NCBI GenBank assembly: GCA_017883485.1
Contig: JADGNM010000013.1
Coordinates: forward strand, 1-15,476
Direction of reading: 5' to 3'
Length of the DNA: 15,476 bases
Source of the DNA: Methanosarcina sp.
GTDB taxonomy: Archaea > Halobacteriota > Methanosarcinia > Methanosarcinales > Methanosarcinaceae
Shown here: positions 1-7,155 of the stretch, in pieces
How the letters are laid out: every line of letters begins with the position of its first letter
Position numbering within the stretch: position 1 is the first letter of the stretch
Notes under the pieces: generated by a model
Databases searched by the model: none
Told to the model about the DNA's origin: nothing
Seen by the model: the letters and a program-made list of their open reading frames with translations, nothing else
Made by a program: the position numbers and the translations under genes

Positions 1-90
1 GATTTTGATCGGAATCAAAAAGAGGCGAGGGTCCACTTCATCCCCAACCTGAAGGTCGGGGTATTCGTGACCCTCTGCGCTCCCTAGTAA
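1..90 (+). mobile_element. Probable IS200/IS605 (IS1341-type) right end / omega-RNA-like hairpins, partial
   Basis: Two consecutive stem-loops lie at the left edge. The first pairs 3-9 with 14-20 (TTTTGAT/ATCAAAA). The second is a nested structure: an outer GAGGGTC/GACCCTC stem plus AC/GT, then an inner stem CCCCAACCT/AGGTCGGGG at about 41-60 with a GA loop and one mismatch. The flanking words TTCAT before and TATTCG after the inner stem match what I remember from the 3' ends of tnpB elements in archaea, where the tnpB-derived guide RNA scaffold ends at the element's right end. Frame 1 is open from position 1 to a TAG TAA double stop at 85-90, so it could also be the last 28 codons of an upstream gene. 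The element body, if there is one, lies left of the window. A plain transcription terminator is the main alternative. Confidence 0.45.
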
Positions 91-116
91 TAAAAATAAG
101 GAAATCACTTGGAAAA

Positions 117-224
117 ATATTCGAAAAAAACACTCGAAAAATACTCGAAAGAATAGAAAATATACAGAAGAGCTGCAGAAAGAACTTTTATAAAGAAAGG
201 GTTCCGGTTTAAAGCCGAAAGCCC
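117..224 (-). terminator. Putative terminator region downstream of pdxT
   Basis: Read on the minus strand after the pdxT stop, an imperfect hairpin forms between 224-215 and 207-199 (GGGCTTTCGG against CCGGAACCC, loop of about 7 nt). Farther on, at 151-117, come three short repeats of the form ATNCTCGAAA on the plus strand, which give the minus-strand RNA several T-runs of five to seven. Archaeal termination depends mainly on T-rich tracts, so this is a reasonable 3' end for pdxT. The role is inferred. Confidence 0.4.
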
Positions 225-233
225 ATGCAAAAA

Positions 234-833
234 TTAGCAGTTAATAACTTTATCCAGGAAGTACTGGTGAAAACGCAAATCATCGGTTAATTCCGGATGG
301 AAAGCAAGAACCAGCACATTTCTCTGCTCTGCAGCAATAATCTGGTCATCAAGCTTTGAGAGCACGCGCACCTCTGGTCCGCAGCTTACGATTCCGGGAG
401 CCCTGATAAATACGCCGGGGAAGGGTGAATCGAGAACCTCAACCTCAAGTTCCGCTTCAAATGAATCTCTCTGTCTCCCGAAAGCGTTCCTGTTAACTTT
501 AATATTCATAATGCCAAGCAGCTCCTGGCTGGTCTTTTGAACCTGCTCGTCCCCTTCCTTCGCAAGCACAATCAACCCTGCACAGGTCCCGAGAATAGGA
601 ACTCCCTTTGCAGCCGCATCCTTAATTTCCTCTGCAATTCCCTCACGGGCCAGCAGCCTGCAAAGTGTCGTACTCTCGCCCCCTGGAATCACAATCCCAC
701 TACACTGCGGGACAATTCCCTTGTGCTTTATGGCAACTACCTCTGCATATACCCCTCTTTCCGCAAGGGCTCTCTTTAAAGCATCAATATGCTCAGAAAC
801 CGCTCCTTGAATAGCGATTACACCTATTTTCAT
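234..833 (-). CDS. pdxT: Pyridoxal 5'-phosphate synthase glutaminase subunit PdxT
   Basis: Glutaminase of the DXP-independent vitamin B6 pathway. It hydrolyses glutamine and channels ammonia to PdxS, which condenses it with ribose 5-phosphate and glyceraldehyde 3-phosphate to make PLP. The 199-residue protein has the class I amidotransferase triad: the PGGES oxyanion segment near 50-54, the nucleophilic Cys84 in GTCAG, and His179/Glu181 in FHPEL. Length equals that of the family (just under 200). An in-frame ATG lies 4 codons upstream at 845, but the chosen ATG at 833 has GGTG with a 6-nt spacer, whereas the outer ATG has GGAAA directly against it. The gene follows pdxS on the same strand after 231 bp, so it is either cotranscribed with a long spacer or has its own promoter in the AT-rich gap. 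Cytoplasmic. Identification is very secure; the start is likely. Confidence 0.96.
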   Translation of the reverse strand: MKIGVIAIQGAVSEHIDALKRALAERGVYAEVVAIKHKGIVPQCSGIVIPGGESTTLCRLLAREGIAEEIKDAAAKGVPILGTCAGLIVLAKEGDEQVQKTSQELLGIMNIKVNRNAFGRQRDSFEAELEVEVLDSPFPGVFIRAPGIVSCGPEVRVLSKLDDQIIAAEQRNVLVLAFHPELTDDLRFHQYFLDKVINC

Positions 834-916
834 GAAAAACACCATTTTCCAGAAATTTACCCTTAAACTAATTCTTTATTCGTTGAATTAAAATTCTAAA
901 AAATTAAATTGATTTT

Positions 917-936
917 TTCTTACAGGCATGTAAGAA
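917..936. repeat. Perfect 8-bp inverted repeat in the pdxS-pdxT gap
   Basis: TTCTTACA and TGTAAGAA flank a GGCA loop, about 85-100 bp upstream of the pdxT start. No T-run follows on the minus strand, so it does not look like a terminator for pdxS. It could be an operator near a pdxT promoter or an RNA processing hairpin. A weaker interrupted dyad (CTTAA/TTAAG plus GTA/TAC) lies at 966-992. Confidence 0.4.
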
Positions 937-1001
937 AGATAATTTTTAAAAAATTAAATTATTTAGTACGCTTAACGAGCGAACTTAAGTACATTAAATC
1001 A

Positions 1002-1063
1002 GTCCTCTTGAGCGAAGCAAAGCGTAGCGAAAAGGACCTCGTGCTCCCGAATAGTAATTCGGG
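1002..1063 (-). terminator. Hairpins directly behind the pdxS stop codon
   Basis: On the minus strand, a 7-bp perfect stem CCCGAAT/ATTCGGG (1063-1046) begins two bases after the pdxS stop. A second stem pairs AAAAGGAC (1030-1037) with GTCCTCTT (1002-1009), one mismatch. The enclosed stretch GAGCGAAGCAAAGCGTAGCG is a near-repetitive word that I have the impression recurs in Methanosarcina intergenic DNA. No long T-tract follows directly. Attenuation, processing or mRNA 3'-end protection between pdxS and pdxT are all possible. Confidence 0.4.
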
Positions 1064-1064
1064 G

Positions 1065-1961
1065 TTACCAGCCACGTTCTTGAAGGGCTTCTTCTACAGG
1101 GATCGTATCTGCACAAATGCCTTTCATGCCGGAACCTATACCTTTTGAGATCTCAGCGAGTTTTACAGGGTTTTCATAGTTGTTGACTGCTTCGACGATT
1201 GCTTTTGCCATTTTTTCAGGGTTTTCGGCTTTGAAAATGCCTGAACCTACGAAAACTCCGTCGGCTCCAAGGCGCATCATAAGCGCTGCGTCTGCAGGAG
1301 TTGCAATTCCGCCGGCTGCAAAGTTTACTACAGGCAGGCGCTGCATTTTTGCGGTTTCCATCACGAGCTCGATCGGAGCTTCTATTTCCCTGGAAACCAT
1401 AATCAGTTCTTCCCTGGTCTTGCTTGAAAGCGCACGGATTTCGCCCATGATCTGTTTCATGTGTTTTACTGCCTGACTGACATCGCCTGTTCCGGCTTCC
1501 CCCTTGGTCCGGATCATGGCTGCCCCTTCGTTAATCCTCCGGAGGGCTTCTCCGAGGTTCCTGGCTCCGCAGACAAAAGGTACGGTAAAATGTGTTTTGT
1601 CTATATGGAAGTAAGGGTCGGCGGGGGTCAGGACTTCGGATTCATCTACCATGTCAACGCCAAGGGCTTCGAGGATTTCAGCTTCTACGAAGTGCCCTAT
1701 TCTGGCTTTTGCCATTACAGGAATGGTAACCGTCTCAATTATCTGCTGAACGATTTCAGGATTTGCCATCCGGGCAACTCCACCTGCTTTCCTGATATCT
1801 GCGGGGACAGCTTGAAGGGCCATGACAGCAACTGCTCCTGCTGTTTCTGCGATTCTGGCCTGTTCAGGAGTTGTCACGTCCATGATCACACCCCCTTTTT
1901 GCATACTTGCAAAGCCCCGCTTGATAAGTTCGGTCCCGTGTCTTAATTTTTCAAAATCCAT
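1065..1961 (-). CDS. pdxS: Pyridoxal 5'-phosphate synthase lyase subunit PdxS
   Basis: Synthase subunit of the two-protein PLP synthase, a beta/alpha barrel that usually forms a dodecamer decorated with PdxT. It combines ribose 5-phosphate, glyceraldehyde 3-phosphate and PdxT-derived ammonia. In the 298-residue product the family landmarks are all present: [16 protein letters not shown] near 14-29 with the conserved Asp, the first catalytic lysine in [10 protein letters not shown] (Lys85), the second in RTKGEAGTG (Lys153), the phosphate-binding [13 protein letters not shown] near 232-244, and the ERGW end. An ATG three codons upstream at 1970 is also in frame, but GAGAGG abuts it with no spacer while sitting 9 nt before the ATG at 1961, so the inner start is preferred. 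A hairpin (2002-2022) lies in the probable leader. Identification is secure. Confidence 0.97.
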   Translation of the reverse strand: MDFEKLRHGTELIKRGFASMQKGGVIMDVTTPEQARIAETAGAVAVMALQAVPADIRKAGGVARMANPEIVQQIIETVTIPVMAKARIGHFVEAEILEALGVDMVDESEVLTPADPYFHIDKTHFTVPFVCGARNLGEALRRINEGAAMIRTKGEAGTGDVSQAVKHMKQIMGEIRALSSKTREELIMVSREIEAPIELVMETAKMQRLPVVNFAAGGIATPADAALMMRLGADGVFVGSGIFKAENPEKMAKAIVEAVNNYENPVKLAEISKGIGSGMKGICADTIPVEEALQERGW

Positions 1962-2503
1962 GAATCTCATCCTCTCTGTTTTGATTTGTTACTGGAATCT
2001 GCCGTGGGAATTCTTTCCACGGGTGAAACGCCCATTAAATTTTCCCATTATTGCAACCGACAGGTTACGATTTCAATTTGCTGGTTCTCAAGTGAAATTG
2101 TGAATATGCTCAATAGTTAAAAGCATTATTTAAGTTATTCCTTAAAGAAAGAGTATAGAATAAACTAACATACAAAGATTTTAAATTTTTTCCCCCATCG
2201 AGAGCCTGTATTATGATAACCTGCTGTATCATCCTGTTTATTTAATTCTAATACGCTGCAGAGCCTTAATGCGATTTTTGCTTTATTATTAAATGCAGCC
2301 CTGAATTTCAATTAATTACTATTTCAGTCTCCATATAATATATATGATTTCCTCTCAATTCTGGAATATAAACTTTTTTCGATGTTCCGGCAAATGCTGT
2401 GATTAAAACCCTGAGAACCGGTAAATCCTGATATTAAAAAATATCCAAAGAACTTTATCGGGTGTTTTGTACAATCTTTTGTTTTAATGACTCTCTGCGC
2501 TGT
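1962..2503. other. Intergenic region: pdxS leader and promoter, otherwise empty
   Basis: About 540 bp lie between the PAP2 gene and pdxS. No credible gene is seen on either strand. The part near pdxS contains a stem-loop (2002-2022) and, around 2125-2135 on the minus strand, CTTAAATAAT, a possible TATA element that would give pdxS a leader of roughly 140 nt. The rest is AT-rich and featureless, with a run of ATATAATATATA at 2334-2345. Confidence 0.5.
2002..2022 (-). promoter_or_regulatory. Stem-loop in the probable pdxS 5' leader
   Basis: CCGTGG and CCACGG form a 6-bp GC-rich stem that extends inwards by two A-T pairs past one mismatch. It sits 41-61 nt upstream of the chosen pdxS start. Position and strength suggest an RNA element in the leader. 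No known riboswitch class is recognised and no ligand is implied. Confidence 0.3.
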
Positions 2504-3526
2504 TTAGAAACTTTCTTTATCCCTTTTATATAAGCCAAGCTTTGTGCAGACAGTTACGGAAGCCCAGATTGTAGATGCAGGAATGAAGGTTTTTAGAAAT
2601 CCTATTAACGTATATTGGAGGTAATTTATCGTTCCGGCTGTCTTAAACCAGAAATCAAGAATAAGGCTGGATATCCCAAGCAACAGGAGTGCAATGAATA
2701 CCCTTGCAGCCCTCTGTGCTGTACTTCCGGCGTCATCCGGGATTTCCTTTCGTACAATCAGGAGATATGCAACATTCGTGCCAAAGTACACTCCTGCTAC
2801 AGTGGCACTTACCAGAGAGAAGGCTGTGAGAAGAATAGGGATAACAAACATGAAAAAGTAAAAAAGTGAATTCTGGCGCCTGAGAGTGAATTCAAAACTC
2901 TCTTTTTTGAAAAAATCATCTTTCAGTGGGCTTTTGAGAAAACGCGTAAAGATAAACAGGAAAATTAGCCCTACCATAGCTCCCCCCAGTACATCTTCTA
3001 TGAAATGCCTGCCCAGGTATACTCTTGAAAAAGCTATAATCACTATCATAAAAGGAGTAAATATTCGGATTATCCTGCTGTCGAAAATAGCGGCGCTTCC
3101 TCCCCATAGCGCAGTCGTAAGCGACACATGCCCGGAAGGAAAGCCAAAAGACGATAGGGTAAAAGCCTCTTGAAGACGAAATGCTTTAAGGATCTGTTTA
3201 TCTGGAAGTTCAAAAATGCCTTCAGGTCCATTCCCTTTAAATGGGGATGTATTTTTAACTCCATATTCCAGGTTAAGAACCTTATTATCTACAAAATCCG
3301 GTCTCGGAAATGCTACCAATAATTTCAGGACTTCGGTAACCAGGCCTGTCCACATCAAAAGCTGAAACAGAAGAAAGCCTCTTTTAAAATCAATGCCAAA
3401 AGTAATAATAACCGTTATAGCACCCAGAAAAGCGGAAGAGCCCAATGTAGTTATAAGAATCATGAGAAACGTAAACCATGGGGTTCCATGGGATTGAAGG
3501 TAGATTATAGGTTCGGTCTGGAACAT
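2504..3526 (-). CDS. PAP2-family membrane phosphatase (type 2 phosphatidic acid phosphatase)
   Basis: A 340-residue integral membrane protein with the complete three-part PAP2 active site: KLLVAFPRP (Lys68, Arg75, Pro76), PSGH (130-133) and SRVYLGRH followed by FIED (Ser167, Arg168, His174, Asp178). Such enzymes remove phosphate from lipid phosphates or diphosphates such as phosphatidic acid, phosphatidylglycerophosphate-like lipids or polyprenyl diphosphate, on the extracytoplasmic face. Several hydrophobic segments precede and follow the catalytic block. About 130 C-terminal residues with four or so more membrane spans extend beyond the minimal domain. The substrate cannot be read from sequence; polyprenyl-diphosphate recycling fits the neighbouring flippase-like gene. 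The ATG at 3526 has no clear Shine-Dalgarno sequence. It lies 155 bp downstream of the UPF0104 gene on the same strand, with a T-rich tract between them. Confidence 0.9.
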   Translation of the reverse strand: MFQTEPIIYLQSHGTPWFTFLMILITTLGSSAFLGAITVIITFGIDFKRGFLLFQLLMWTGLVTEVLKLLVAFPRPDFVDNKVLNLEYGVKNTSPFKGNGPEGIFELPDKQILKAFRLQEAFTLSSFGFPSGHVSLTTALWGGSAAIFDSRIIRIFTPFMIVIIAFSRVYLGRHFIEDVLGGAMVGLIFLFIFTRFLKSPLKDDFFKKESFEFTLRRQNSLFYFFMFVIPILLTAFSLVSATVAGVYFGTNVAYLLIVRKEIPDDAGSTAQRAARVFIALLLLGISSLILDFWFKTAGTINYLQYTLIGFLKTFIPASTIWASVTVCTKLGLYKRDKESF

Positions 3527-3611
3527 TTGTATAACGCCGAGAAAATATTGTTTTTTCTGAACTTAAAATGTTCTGGGTTTAAAATCAAAATTTGGATTCT
3601 TCAGAGACATA

Positions 3612-3636
3612 AAATGTAAAAAAAGAAAGAAGAAAG
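3612..3636 (-). terminator. T-rich tract after the UPF0104 gene
   Basis: On the minus strand this reads as a pyrimidine run with CTTTCTTCTTTC and then seven Ts, 46-70 nt past the UPF0104 stop. It resembles an archaeal oligo-T terminator and could separate the two membrane genes or allow partial readthrough into the PAP2 gene. Confidence 0.4.
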
Positions 3637-3681
3637 CTTACGTATGAATTGCAATCTGTAAAAAATAAACCTTCCCCTAAA

Positions 3682-4746
3682 CTACTTCTCACATACCTCA
3701 ACATTACTTTGAGGCTGTTTTAGATACTTCTTTATCAATTCGGTATCCTTCAGTAACTTAAAACTTACAAATCCTCCGACTAAAATATTAGTATAAAAAG
3801 TGAAAGCTCTCAATCCAATCACTGCAATTCCTATAATGCCTGCCGGCATAAAGACTGAAAATAGAGTAGCTGCAGCAAGTTCAGCCACCCCACTTGCACC
3901 TGGGGTCAAAGGTGCAACTGTAACGAGTAATAGCAATACCTGTGCTGCGAAAGAGAACAGTATGGAAGGAGGCTGATTGAGGCCCATAAGAACTACCGGG
4001 AGAGAACAAAAATCAACGATCCAGTATATAATTGAATATATTATCCCATATATCAAGCCTAAACGTGCTTCTGTGGCAAAAAGATATATACTTTCATGAA
4101 ATTCGTCAATCTCCCTATCAATTGACACCGACAGCCTGCGTAGTTTGTCTCCGATTTTTCTATCACCAAAGAGCCTGATCAGCCATGCCACGAGATAATT
4201 TACAGCAGGTTTAACGTATTGAGGCCTCATTAACGCATAGAGCATCAGGATGAGAGTGGCTAATGAAAATAAACCTCCCAACATTATCACCAGTTTCAGG
4301 CGGGGATCCGACAGTGTGCCACTGAAGAGATATAAAGCAAAAGGAGCAGCTAAAAGCAGCAATGCAGCATCCAGTATGCGTTCGCCCAGAATAACTGCAG
4401 AGGCCTTCCCAACAGGCATCTTGTCCTGTTTGAGGAGAAGAATCCTTAAAGGCTCCCCACCTATGGAAGAAGGAGTGAGAGCAGCAACGAAGGTGCCGGA
4501 GACAACGATTTCGTAAGCCCTTGTAAGACTTATTTTATACCCGAGTGCGGACGTCATTACCCGTATGCGCAGACCCCATAGAATGAAGGAAAGTATGTGT
4601 ATACCAAACGCAGCTAATATGTATACGGGCTTAATCTCCTTGACTACCGAAATCGTGGTCTTATCCAGAGTAAGGAAAAGGACTACTGCTATCGAAATTG
4701 TACTAATTATAATTGACGTTGCTACCCATTTAGTGTAATTTTTCAT
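3682..4746 (-). CDS. UPF0104 / flippase-like integral membrane protein (LPG synthase TM-region family)
   Basis: A 354-residue protein with about eight hydrophobic segments, belonging to the family related to the membrane part of lysylphosphatidylglycerol synthase (UPF0104, includes AglD-like proteins). Family landmarks are TPSSIGGEPLR near 91-101, GER followed by LDA at 121-127, and TPGASGVAE near 281-289. It lacks the soluble aminoacyl-transferase domain of MprF, so lipid or polyprenol-linked substrate translocation is the usual proposal; this is inference. The longest frame begins at a TTG (4767), but the ATG at 4746 gives a conventional N-terminus entering the first membrane span and is preferred; neither start has a strong ribosome site. 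The gene ends in TAG, which in Methanosarcina can also be read as pyrrolysine; the next in-frame stop lies about 25 codons farther on. It is upstream of the PAP2 gene on the same strand. Confidence 0.88.
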   Translation of the reverse strand: MKNYTKWVATSIIISTISIAVVLFLTLDKTTISVVKEIKPVYILAAFGIHILSFILWGLRIRVMTSALGYKISLTRAYEIVVSGTFVAALTPSSIGGEPLRILLLKQDKMPVGKASAVILGERILDAALLLLAAPFALYLFSGTLSDPRLKLVIMLGGLFSLATLILMLYALMRPQYVKPAVNYLVAWLIRLFGDRKIGDKLRRLSVSIDREIDEFHESIYLFATEARLGLIYGIIYSIIYWIVDFCSLPVVLMGLNQPPSILFSFAAQVLLLLVTVAPLTPGASGVAELAAATLFSVFMPAGIIGIAVIGLRAFTFYTNILVGGFVSFKLLKDTELIKKYLKQPQSNVEVCEK

Positions 4747-5286
4747 GAAAGCACAATCCGTTATCAACCTGACTTCAGCAGTTAAATAAGAACATTTCTC
4801 TTTGTTTTATATCGATTGTACTATACATTGGCCAAATAAGACAAAACAAAGATATTTTCATACTCGTCACAGGTAAATATATGTCTTCCGCTTGAACATT
4901 CCAGATTCCTATGCTGCTGCAAAAACCTAATTTTGAAGATCCTTTTTCGCAGTTATTTTCACAGATATAAAAGTATTGGGATTTTTCAATTTTTTATTTG
5001 ATTACTCAGATTTAAATTTTCCTAATTTGAAATTAAAATCCTGTTAATCTGAGGTACTTAAATTTATATGCGCCTGTTATTCGAGGAGTTTCATGTCCGT
5101 TTCATATAATTCATGATAATAAAATATTATAAGTTCTTAAAGTTTCTTGAATCCCTTTTTTTAACTGTACACTTTTGAGTAAAAAGATGACCAAAAGAAA
5201 ACATTTAAGACCTTTAAATTGGAAAAAGGGATTTGTTCGTTTTGCATTTTTTATCCCTTTTACTACGTTTCTTTACTGCCTTTCTT
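4747..5286. other. Intergenic region without a recognisable gene
   Basis: 540 bp of AT-rich sequence between sepS and the UPF0104 gene. On the plus strand TTTATATG at 5063-5070 followed by GAGGAG and an ATG at 5093 looks like a start site, but the frame closes after seven codons. The minus-strand promoter for the UPF0104 gene should lie in the part next to 4747; no single TATA element stands out. Downstream of the sepS stop, 5212-5286 read on the minus strand has several T-runs that could terminate sepS. Confidence 0.5.
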
Positions 5287-6906
5287 TTACACGAATTCCG
5301 CCTTTACAGAGATAAAAACAGGACCTCTCATATCTATCTTTTTCTTCTTGCCAGTTATATAACGCTGGGCAATAGGGCCTATTTTCAGGTTGATTTCTGA
5401 AGGCACCTTGACAATTCTTACTCTTACCATATGTTCGCTTGCGCCGGACATTGCGGCTTCTTCGATTTCCCTTGCAGCTTGTGCGGCAAAAGCTTCTACG
5501 AAACGGATTCCTGCTCTTGCGGAGTGGTTTTCAAAGGCTTTTTGCCATTTATTGATGTTCGGAATTCCAAGGATATCTCCCTGGTATGCTACAGCCTCAT
5601 TGAAAGTTGCAGGGCCGCAGAGTTTAGTATTTTCTTCGGGCTCGATTACAGAAACTTTTCCTTTCCTGCCGCAGACTTCTCCTTCCCAGGCAGGGAATTC
5701 ACAGGGACTTAGTTCTTCTCCATGAAGTTCACACTGGGAAACAACTGCATCTGCAATCGCACGCCCTTCGGGAGTCTCGGGCATTTTCTCTACAAAAACC
5801 TGCTTTGCAAGCTCATTATCCGGCATATCCCATTCGCCGTACTGAGGGATCTGAGGATAAGTCAGAGCGCGTATATCCGGAGCATCATGAAGGATCATTG
5901 CCAACCTTTCCACCCCAAGCCCAAGGTTCATAACAGGATAAGGGATGTCATATTCTGCAAGAGCTGAAGGAGAATATATCCCGAAAGTTGCAATCTCGAT
6001 CCAGCCGTCCGAGTATTTTGAATTAGAGCCTATAAGTCTCGGATGGAAGGCAAACACTTCGGTCTGTGTGTCAGGAACGTAGTATTTGCTGCGCTTTTCG
6101 TCCGGCCTGAAAAGGAATTTTTCAAAACCGAATTGGGAAAGAAGCCCTTCTGCAACTGCTTTTCCATGATCAACAGTTACATCTTCATCCATTATTACGC
6201 AGGAAGCCGAGTAGTAGGTCATTAGCCTTGAGGCATCTTCCTGCTGTTCTCTCCTGAAACAGCGGTCTATGGAGAAGAAGTGTAAGGGAGACTCTCTCCT
6301 TTCAAGAAGGGCGCCAAGGGAAATGAACCAGCCGCTTGTCATATGGCTGCGAAGCGTCTTTGTGCTTGCCTCGGGTACAAGCTCTTTAAATTCCGGGAAA
6401 ACTCTGTTGATCATATCGGCAACAAGGGCATCCGAAGCACCAAGAGCCGCTGAGATCTCGGGGACAAGATCATCTCCGTCAACTTTCCCTTTTTTGTATG
6501 CGTGGAGAACTTGCCTGATTTTGTCTATCCCTTCATCGCCTACGTTTCCAAGAATTTCATTTATCTGTGCGATTCGCTCGTCCGAAATTCCCACATTCGG
6601 GCGGGGCAGACCTGCAAGATAGAAGCAGCGATCCAGGACTGCAAGGGCTTCGCTTCCGAACTGTTTGTGAACCTCTTTATCATCAACTATCAGAGGGTTC
6701 ATCATTTCTTCAAAGCCCATTCGAAGATAGGCTTCTCTCAGCTTCTGGATGGTATCGTAAACGGGATGCGCTTTTCCGTATCTAAGAGTTGTTCTGGGAT
6801 AGCGTTCGTTCAAGGAAGGTGTCCTGATCAGCTTTTTGCCCTCATTCCAGGTAAGATCAAAGTTCTCTTTTGCATCCTTTTTTATTTCTTCTGGATCAAA
6901 TCTCAT
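5287..6906 (-). CDS. sepS: O-phosphoseryl-tRNA(Cys) synthetase (SepRS)
   Basis: Class II synthetase that charges tRNA(Cys) with O-phosphoserine; SepCysS then converts the product to Cys-tRNA(Cys). This indirect cysteine route is characteristic of methanogens and a few relatives. The 539-residue length matches the family. Landmarks: motif 1 around GFEEMMNPLIV (64-74), HMTSGWF (188-194), motif 2 CFRREQQEDASRLMTYYSAS (216-235), motif 3 GLGVERLAMIL (329-339). The Thr of HMTS and the two Ser of SAS correspond to phosphate-binding residues described in the Archaeoglobus enzyme (Thr188, Ser231, Ser233 there). The C-terminal part should bind the anticodon. The ATG at 6906 has AGAGG with a 7-nt spacer, and a strong TATA element lies at 7016-7028. 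The partner SepCysS gene is not in the window. Methanosarcina is known also to carry ordinary CysRS. Identification is secure. Confidence 0.97.
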   Translation of the reverse strand: MRFDPEEIKKDAKENFDLTWNEGKKLIRTPSLNERYPRTTLRYGKAHPVYDTIQKLREAYLRMGFEEMMNPLIVDDKEVHKQFGSEALAVLDRCFYLAGLPRPNVGISDERIAQINEILGNVGDEGIDKIRQVLHAYKKGKVDGDDLVPEISAALGASDALVADMINRVFPEFKELVPEASTKTLRSHMTSGWFISLGALLERRESPLHFFSIDRCFRREQQEDASRLMTYYSASCVIMDEDVTVDHGKAVAEGLLSQFGFEKFLFRPDEKRSKYYVPDTQTEVFAFHPRLIGSNSKYSDGWIEIATFGIYSPSALAEYDIPYPVMNLGLGVERLAMILHDAPDIRALTYPQIPQYGEWDMPDNELAKQVFVEKMPETPEGRAIADAVVSQCELHGEELSPCEFPAWEGEVCGRKGKVSVIEPEENTKLCGPATFNEAVAYQGDILGIPNINKWQKAFENHSARAGIRFVEAFAAQAAREIEEAAMSGASEHMVRVRIVKVPSEINLKIGPIAQRYITGKKKKIDMRGPVFISVKAEFV

Positions 6907-7015
6907 GCATATCCTCTTAATATCCTTTAGCGGATTGTTGAAGTTTTAAATTTGTTATTTTCGAGATTTTTCTGAACAATTAAGTTCTTAGACAGTTTAA
7001 CAAATATTAAATCAA

Positions 7016-7028
7016 TTATATAAATAAG
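7016..7028 (-). promoter_or_regulatory. TATA box of sepS
   Basis: On the minus strand the sequence reads CTTATTTATATAA, a near-consensus archaeal TATA element. Transcription would start about 25 nt downstream (near 6990), giving sepS a leader of roughly 80 nt. Confidence 0.5.
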
Positions 7029-7076
7029 TTACATCTGGGCAAATTGCAGTTAAAATTCACAATTCTTAATCCTTAT

Positions 7077-7155
7077 GCTCAGACCATTAATCACGCTCAG
7101 GGTCATTAATCATGCTCAAGACAATTAATATACTCAGTATTGAAGCTCAGACGAC
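7077..7155. repeat. Degenerate 18-19 bp tandem repeat between the translin-like gene and sepS
   Basis: Units begin with GCTCA at 7077, 7095, 7114 and 7145, with a shortened CTCAG unit at 7133. The first three share GCTCA, a variable stretch and ATTAAT. They fill the gap right up to the stop codon of the translin-like gene (reading minus), upstream of the sepS TATA box. Function unknown; slippage-derived filler or a protein-binding array are both possible. Confidence 0.6.

Noticed and set aside
1461..1946. 161-codon plus-strand open frame opposite pdxS
   Set aside because: Antisense to a perfectly conserved pdxS; its composition is the complement of pdxS codons and it has no start signals or recognisable domain.
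1971..2503. Searched for tRNA or other stable RNA genes in this and the other long intergenic gaps
   Set aside because: No cloverleaf, T-loop GTTCRA-type box or other recognisable stable RNA pattern was found by eye; a covariance-model scan was not possible.
5093..5116. GAGGAG ribosome-like site with ATG behind a TATA-like element on the plus strand
   Set aside because: The frame ends after seven codons and nothing follows it; the TATA element is too close to allow the ribosome site to be transcribed usefully.
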